Assembly: GCA_019916065.1 (NCBI GenBank)
Contig: CM034238.1
Coordinates: forward strand, 5,482,199-5,546,198
From: Vitellaria paradoxa
Lineage: Eukaryota; Streptophyta; Magnoliopsida; Ericales; Sapotaceae
Direction of reading: 5' to 3'
Length of the DNA stretch: 64,000 nt
Shown: in pieces, positions 58,348 to 64,000 of the stretch
Numbering within the stretch: position 1 is the first letter of the stretch
Layout of the letters: each line of letters opens with the position of its first letter
Notes under the pieces: model-generated
The model's input: the letters and a program-made list of their open reading frames with translations, nothing else
Told to the model about the DNA's origin: nothing
Database searches by the model: none
Translations under genes and position numbers: made by a program

Positions 58348-60955
58348 GAAAAAAGGTACTCCGCTCCTCTAAGTCTTCACTTTTGCAGCATCTCTGCAAT
58401 GATGAATGCCAGCTCCAGATATTGAGAAGCATTGACCCTTGGGTCGCAGTGGGTGTGATAGCGTAAGCTCAGGTCATTGGAAGTAATAGTTCGCGAGCCT
58501 CCAACACATTCGCTGTCACATTCTGCCCCGTCACCTCGAGATGCATGTCTCTAAGAATGCTTCCTTCTTGATCATGCACGTCAAAGAATGCCCTTATTTC
58601 AACCTGTCAACAAGAGTAGCGTACATGATCATCATTCACGTTACCATCATCCGCTTTTCCAAAGAATGACGGAAACAGCAGTTGCAGCATTAACAATGAT
58701 ACAAAAATTAACATTAATTTAATATTCTAAGAGTTTATTAACTCCATATATCTATAAATGTAACTTCTAAAACAAACCAAAATATTAACATTGATTCAAT
58801 GTTTTAGAAGTTTAAACACGAAGGTCGGGATTGACTAATAATTCAACTAGAACATCGTACCATGAACGAAAAAGAATTATAAATATTGGTTAGTAAATGT
58901 AAGGCTCCAATTATTGATTAGACCAGAACGTTTAATTTTTTTACGTTGTTAATGAGTCAAATAATATTTTTTTTATTATCACTTACACCCATTATCTTGT
59001 TTTTTATTAAACTAATTCAATGACATAATAGTAAAATTAAGTTATTTAGACTTTAGAAGTTTGAAAAGGCAAACCACTAGTTTTTTAAAAAATAAAGAAA
59101 ATAGTTTTGGGAATAGTTTTCTGATTTATTAAATTCTAAATTTATATGGTTTCCTTGTTATAGGAATTATAAGAAATCTAAACTAGAAAAAGAATAACCA
59201 ATTAGTCTACAGAATAAAGATACATACTAATTACAGCTATTCAATCGACCTAATTATAGCAATCACTACTGAATATATTTCCTATTTTTTAATACTTTCC
59301 TTCAAGTTGGCTTAAAAATATCTTATATAGTCAACTTGCCTATTAAAATTTCAAATTACATCTTGTATAGCCCTTAGTAAATACATCAACAATCTGTTTG
59401 ACAATTTGAATGTATGGCATACAAATCAACCCACCATCAAGTTTTCACTTGATGAAGTGTTTATCCACTTCTACATACTTTGTTCTATTATAAAAAATTG
59501 GATTGTGAGTTATTGAAATTATTATTTTGTTATCACCACTTACAACTAGAAATGAGGGAAAAGGAGATCCACCAAATAGTTGATCGCCAGTAAGCGGTCG
59601 ACAAAAGGAATAAAGACGATAAGTAATATAAAAAGAATGATTGCTTAATTATAGTTGTTCAAAAAAAAAATAGGCAATTGCTTATATGAAAAGGCCAATT
59701 GCTTAAAACAATCGAGAATACCTAGTTTCAGTAAAATCTAATTTCCCTCTTTGCTTTCCCTCTTTCCTATTCTATACTCTCATTTCAATTGTTCCACATT
59801 TCCCTAGCCTTAACCCTCTCCTTCTCCCTCTCCATCACTCTCACTCTCTGTCACTCTCCCTTCCTTTATTGACCTTGCTCGACCAAAGGGGCAAGCAGTC
59901 AATAAAACTTTATTTATTTTTGGTCATTTTGTGATTTTTATTTATTTTTCTAACATTTACATAATAAAGGGGGAAAAGTGATATAACTTCGTAATTCAAG
60001 AATTTAAATAAAATGTTTTTTGGTCTAAGAAAGTTAAGTGATACTAAGTCATAATTAAGAGAGAGTTTTCATGTAATTAACTAGTGTTTTAATTCATAAC
60101 TCAAAGATATTTCAACATATCATCCAAAGAAAAGATAAAACGAAATATGAATCAAATTCTAGAATTTGAGATGTTCAATTTTAAATGTGTCCAAACATGT
60201 TTGATGTTCAAAGTAAAAAGGATGTGCCACTTAGTCTGTCTGATGTGTATGTCAATATGTCTAAAGTGAAATGTGTGTCCACTATAGGTGGAGCGTTATT
60301 TTGTTTTTGGGGTGTTCATGCTTCATAGATTCTTTCCTACGCAATAAACAAATTTCAGCACTGCCCAGCCAAATTAGAAATGGAAGAAGACAGTGGAGCC
60401 ATGTTCAATAGACTTCATCAAGATAATAATATGAGGGATAAAATATCATAGCAAAAAAAAAAAAAGCCCAATTAGAACCTAAAGGAACAAAAACAGAAGA
60501 AAAAAATTTCAAATTAAAATCCTCCCGATTATTTTTCAAAATTCGGCATAAATATTTCTATGGCGAAGATGACAAATACCAAAAGTCTCTGAACAGTGGC
60601 ATAGAATATAATTATAAAACAAACATACCATGAGGCCTTCCCCGAAAAAATAAAAATAAAAATAAATAAAGCTGTTATACAAACTAAGTTAAGAGTGTAT
60701 TAACCGTACCTTGATTGCATCAAAGGATCGGGTCTTGAGGCCACAAGGAGCTCTGATGGTGTTTCCGGGCATGGGGTCACTGACCCATGTGACAATTTGG
60801 CCTGTTTTATGAACTGCCCTAATCAAACGGGTAAGCATTTTTCTCAAATTATCAGCTCCCATTCTGGTAATTATTGTTATTCTTCCTGGCTTATTTGAAG
60901 GATTCAATATTTCTATGAGCCTAACTAGCTCATTCGGATCCATCTTGTCACTCAC
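58348..60955 (-). pseudogene. DAHP synthase fragment: exons 4 and 5, inverted
   Basis: Exon 4 remnant is 60710-60955 and exon 5 remnant 58348-58603, with a 2.1-kb intron holding the same Copia remnant as the parent at 20788-25243. Exons 1-3 are absent. The exon 4 acceptor has changed from GCAG to GCTG. The metal-ligand motif DPMHGNT reads DPMPGNT, losing the His. Exon 5 has two extra bases inside TGQNVTEC, an early stop after EMLQK and no stop at the parental position. No start codon or promoter of its own is evident, so this is a dead partial copy. It lies tail-to-tail with UGT85 gene 2, about 1 kb downstream. Confidence 0.9.
59281..59570 (-). mobile_element. Ty1/Copia remnant inside the inverted copy
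   Basis: The minus strand repeats the RNase H end of the remnant at 24070-24280 (KYVEVDKHFIK-like and IKQIVDVFTK-like words) with additional changes. Confidence 0.65.
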
Positions 60956-60990
60956 CAGCATTGCAAACCCTTTGTTTCAGCTTATCAAAT

Positions 60991-62026
60991 TCTACCTTAA
61001 ACACTATAAAAGGGCATCAAATGAAATGAAATCAATTATTTATTTTAAAATCAAATCAATTTTAAGAGATGAATATTTTCAAACAAAGTGTCCATGAATT
61101 TTGCGCCTCCACTTTAAAAAAAAAAAAATTTATTGGATTCACCACTACTGTTGAACTGGAATAGTGAGCTTGTAAAATTTCAATATATACTTGGTTCTGT
61201 TCCATTCATAAAAGGGCGTGCGCGTGCGTGCAAACACAAGATTCAGAGGTTGATTGTCTGATTTTAAAACATATTTTATGTTAATTAATTTACTTGGATA
61301 TGTTGAATTTAGAGGCCGGTAATTTTTTGGAAGTCAGCATGTTACAACTGGAAGATACAGGCATCAAAATGAACCCGGAACCATAATTTTCTAATTTTTC
61401 TTAAAGGCTAGTTCAAACGCCACATTTTCCGGATGCCGGTCGACCGCCTAAGTAACCATCCGAACGTTTGTAACGCGTTCGACCGGCTCCGAATGAATTG
61501 GAGAGCAATGACTATATTATTTATATTATATTATATTCGATACAGATTGCAATCCAAATATTAGATTCTAAACAATTGATATGACATCTAATAAAGTATT
61601 TTATACATAGATTTGTATCTAATAAATATATATTTATATTTTATAAATGTTAATTACATTTATATTAAGGCTGCCTCTAGGAACTTAGCTACCGTCTTTC
61701 AATTATTAATTTTTTGACTTTTTTTAAAATAATTAAATTTATCATTTTATATTTTAAACTTCGTCCAAGCATTAAAAGAAACAAACGTAAAATTAACCAA
61801 AAACAAAAAGATTAACTACTAATAAGTTAACTTTTTTTCCTATCTAAAAACAGTTAATCTTTTAATAACTAATTGTTACTAGCTAACTTTTTCTTCTCAA
61901 ACCACATTTATAATTGTCTCTTGTCGTTTGATTTTATCTACTTCATCGCATAACCGATTATTTATCACATTTCAGCATATAGTGTAACTTCTCCATTATT
62001 TTTATTTCAAGGGAATACTCATACGA
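60991..62026. other. intergenic, nothing recognised
   Basis: AT-rich DNA with a short GTGCGCGTGCGTGC tract at about 61217-61230 and a GACCG/CGGTC-rich patch at about 61430-61490. No coding or RNA gene supported. Confidence 0.5.
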
Positions 62027-62111
62027 GGGGTGGTGGCGCAGTTGGCTAGCGCGTAGGTCTCATAGCTTCTGAGTAATCCTGAGGTCGAGAGTTCGAGCCT
62101 CTCTCACCCCA
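62027..62111 (+). tRNA. elongator tRNA-Met (anticodon CAT) with intron
   Basis: GGGGTGG at 62027-62033 pairs with TCACCCC at 62104-62110, with discriminator A at 62111. The D-arm has GGCGCAGTTGGCTAGCGC and the T-arm GAGAGTTCGAGCCTCTC. The anticodon CAT is at 62061-62063, followed by A and an 11-nt intron GCTTCTGAGTA (62065-62075), then ATCCTG. The mature form would be 74 nt before CCA. Plant elongator tRNA-Met genes commonly carry an intron at this position. It begins with G rather than the A of the initiator tRNA. Confidence 0.95.
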
Positions 62112-62759
62112 AGCACGCAAAATTTTTTCCATAATGAATGGAATTAATTTTTTTTTTTTTAATTTACACATATAATAAATACTATTCTAACAAAGCACTT
62201 CTTAGTAATTAAAAATGAGAAACAATTGAAGTTTGGGTAGACATCTCAAAATCCTTTTCAACAATTCTTAGCTTTTTTAACAAATGTCCCTACTTCCCTC
62301 AACCCCTCTCTCTCTCTCTGTTTCTCTCTCTTCTTTTTTTTTTTTTTTTCGGTGGTAGTTACAAAAGACATTTTGCAAACTACAAAAAAACACACAAATA
62401 CTTTTGTTGTATTAACTTGTCCTTTGGGAATATCAGTAAAATATATATATATATATAAATATAATGTAAAGAAAATACACTTCAGTTTTTTGTACATACA
62501 TAATTTGTTTTGATGGTAGTGTACATAATTTATTTGATAAAAAAAAAAACATACAAAATTTGTTTTGCACAACAAATTAAAGTGTATTCTTTATATTATA
62601 TACATAATTTTTAATTGATGATAGCATGCTCCCAACTATCTATATTTAATTGCTTTTCTAAAGTAAGTAAATTTACACTAAATTTCAACTACAACTTACC
62701 CAGCAAAAATTGAGTGAAAATTGCAAGACAAGTAAGAGAATAAATAACAAAATTGTGGG
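62112..62759. other. intergenic, low complexity
   Basis: A T run follows the tRNA (62149-62160), as expected for Pol III termination. CT and TA microsatellites lie at about 62303-62330 and 62441-62456. No gene supported. Confidence 0.5.
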
Positions 62760-63080
62760 GGTTCCACCCAAATTTACACTGTAATTTCCGATAGGCAAAC
62801 AACCAAGTAAAGAAAGGAAGGACAAACAAACAGGGTCTATTTCCAGAACATATAATAGAAAAGTATCCCTCTATTTTTTCTCCTTTTTTACTTGCTTCCC
62901 TAACTATAAAGGTACATTACACAATACAAAACTATCTTGGAAAGATTTCCCTAATACAACTTGACCGATTGAGAAATCAGTGAGAATTCAATTACCCATG
63001 TCAGCGCTCAAGTCAACAAAGCGAGAGGGAAAACCAAAATGTATTATTAAACAGCAAAAGACCACCATCCTCAAATTATA
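62760..63080 (-). other. likely 3' UTR of the DnaJ gene
   Basis: This is the region just after the stop on the minus strand. It is somewhat less AT-rich than the neighbouring intergenic DNA and has no other gene. The transcript end is not defined from sequence. Confidence 0.4.
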
Positions 63081-63938
63081 CTATCTTCTACTGGTGGCAG
63101 CTTTTGCCTTGTTCAGGTCAGCAAGTTCTTCAATGAGTTTCCTCTCTTCGCCGCTCAGCCGTTTTGGGATCTCAACATGGACCTTCACCAACTGATCACC
63201 CCTAATGTTGCTTTTGTTAAGAAGCGGTACACCCTTTTTCGCCATCACCAGCGTCGTTCCTGGCTGAGTACCAGGTGGAATCTTCAGGTCAACCATGCCA
63301 TCAACAGTGGGGACCTTCATTTTAGTTCCTAATATTGCATCAATATAAGAAACCTTACAAGAATAGAGAATATTGGTGTCGTCCCGTTTCAGTACAGGAT
63401 CTGGAAGAACATCAATGATCACAAATAGGTCTCCAGGGGCCCCTCCTCTCCTTCCTGCATTGCCTTCACCCCGGACCCTTAACCGGCTCCCAGAATCAAC
63501 CCCAGCAGGGACTTTTAGGCTAATCCGCTTTGACTTCCTCACTCGCCCGTCACCATGACAAGTGTTGCAAGGAGTTGAAGTCTCTCCAGTCCCACCACAA
63601 GCCGAGCAGGTCATTACCTGCTGGAAGACACCCAGAGGGGTCCTTGCTGATGTGACAACTTGCCCTTGTCCACCACATGTGCTACATCTGGATGGTTCGG
63701 TACCCGGTTTGGTGCCTGACCCATTACAAGTGCTACATGCCTCGAGCCGAGTTATTTCAATCTCCTTTTCTACCCCAAATACTGCTTCTTTGAAATTCAA
63801 AACCAAATTGTAGATCTGGTCCTCGCCCTCTGTGGCCCTACTCCTGGAGCCTCTTCCACCCATGCCCATGCCCATGCCGCCCATGCCACCCAAGCCATCA
63901 AATAATGACTCAAACAGATCAAATGGGTTACTGAAATC
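63081..63938 (-). CDS. DnaJ/Hsp40 type A, chloroplast-type (DJA4/5/6-like), last exon only
   Basis: J-domain co-chaperones stimulate Hsp70; plant relatives of this type act in plastids, where they have been linked to Fe-S cluster formation. The visible exon encodes 285 residues and the stop. It starts at an AG acceptor at 63939-63940 (GTCAG then GATTTC). Order: a Gly/Met-rich segment ([18 protein letters not shown]), then the zinc-finger region with four CxxCxGxG motifs at fragment residues 68-75 (CSTCNGSG), 85-92 (CSTCGGQG), 111-118 (CSACGGTG) and 124-131 (CNTCHGDG). The C-terminal client-binding domain follows ([35 protein letters not shown]), ending KAATSRR. The J domain and transit peptide lie beyond the right edge. 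No damage seen. Confidence 0.93.
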   Translation of the reverse strand, partial: DFSNPFDLFESLFDGLGGMGGMGMGMGGRGSRSRATEGEDQIYNLVLNFKEAVFGVEKEIEITRLEACSTCNGSGTKPGTEPSRCSTCGGQGQVVTSARTPLGVFQQVMTCSACGGTGETSTPCNTCHGDGRVRKSKRISLKVPAGVDSGSRLRVRGEGNAGRRGGAPGDLFVIIDVLPDPVLKRDDTNILYSCKVSYIDAILGTKMKVPTVDGMVDLKIPPGTQPGTTLVMAKKGVPLLNKSNIRGDQLVKVHVEIPKRLSGEERKLIEELADLNKAKAATSRR

Positions 63939-64000
63939 CTGACAATAAGGAATGTTCCAAATGTAAAAAGTGTGTACTAACATTAGGAATGATGATAATT

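Larger units (their letters stand above)
58325..60990 (-). repeat. inverted arm of the DAHP synthase duplication
   Basis: Reverse complement of 22560-25265, with similarity across exons and intron, including the SNP-rich Copia remnant and the flanking AGTGAGAGTG-type tract (59820-59870 on the plus strand). Similarity stops within about 30 bp outside exon 4 and about 25 bp past the old stop. Confidence 0.85.

Noticed and set aside
62258..62575. 105-codon minus-strand open frame rich in Phe, Tyr and Lys
   Set aside because: It spans microsatellites and T runs, and the composition is that of low-complexity DNA.
1..64000. A bacterial-type or phage-type defence or other multi-gene novel system
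   Set aside because: All recognisable genes are plant nuclear genes with introns, and no operon-like group of unknown genes is present. The unusual content is structural and transposon-derived.

Overview
This window is nuclear DNA of a flowering plant, most likely a eudicot. The evidence is AT-rich sequence, GT-AG introns, plant-only families (UGT85 glycosyltransferase, MORF/DAG editing factor, class II DAHP synthase, plastid-type DnaJ), a plant elongator tRNA-Met with an 11-nt intron, and a dense load of plant LTR retrotransposons, SINEs and MITEs. I cannot name the species. Genes cover little of the 64 kb; most of the rest is transposon debris and local duplications.

Layout. (1) 1-20070: two arms of a tandem segmental duplication (1-5605 and 8879-20066). 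Each begins at the 3' flank of an ABCG half-transporter gene. The first copy's coding region lies off the left edge; the second survives only as a broken 3' fragment at about 7390-8865. The right arm was later stretched by a gag-only Ty3/gypsy element (10823-14312), a 1.7-kb tandem duplication, a 1.5-kb solo LTR (12049-13565) and a 1.5-kb unclassified DNA element (16727-18263). (2) 20788-25243: a five-exon class II DAHP synthase (first step of the shikimate pathway) with a one-base frameshift. (3) 25.3-38 kb: gene-poor, MITE-rich DNA. (4) 38294-44127: a second copy of the unclassified element, then an intact two-exon UGT85-type glycosyltransferase. (5) 47131-49832: a four-exon MORF8/RIP1-like organellar RNA-editing factor. 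(6) 54077-57386: a second intact UGT85 gene, paralogous to the first. (7) 58348-60955: exons 4 and 5 of DAHP synthase again, in inverted orientation and decayed. (8) 62027-62111: tRNA-Met(CAT). (9) 63081-63938: last exon of a chloroplast-type DnaJ gene on the minus strand, running off the right edge.

How the genes relate. The working genes are unrelated housekeeping or organelle functions (editing factor, DnaJ, tRNA) plus two duplicated specialised-metabolism-type UGTs. The ABCG and DAHP synthase sequences are decayed or frameshifted, so I see no convincing pathway cluster. The strongest unusual signals are structural: the nested, datable duplications; the inverted DAHP synthase fragment 33 kb from its parent; and a two-copy element family with subterminal inverted AAGTCAYA-type motifs and internal arrays built on a GTACCGGTAC palindrome.
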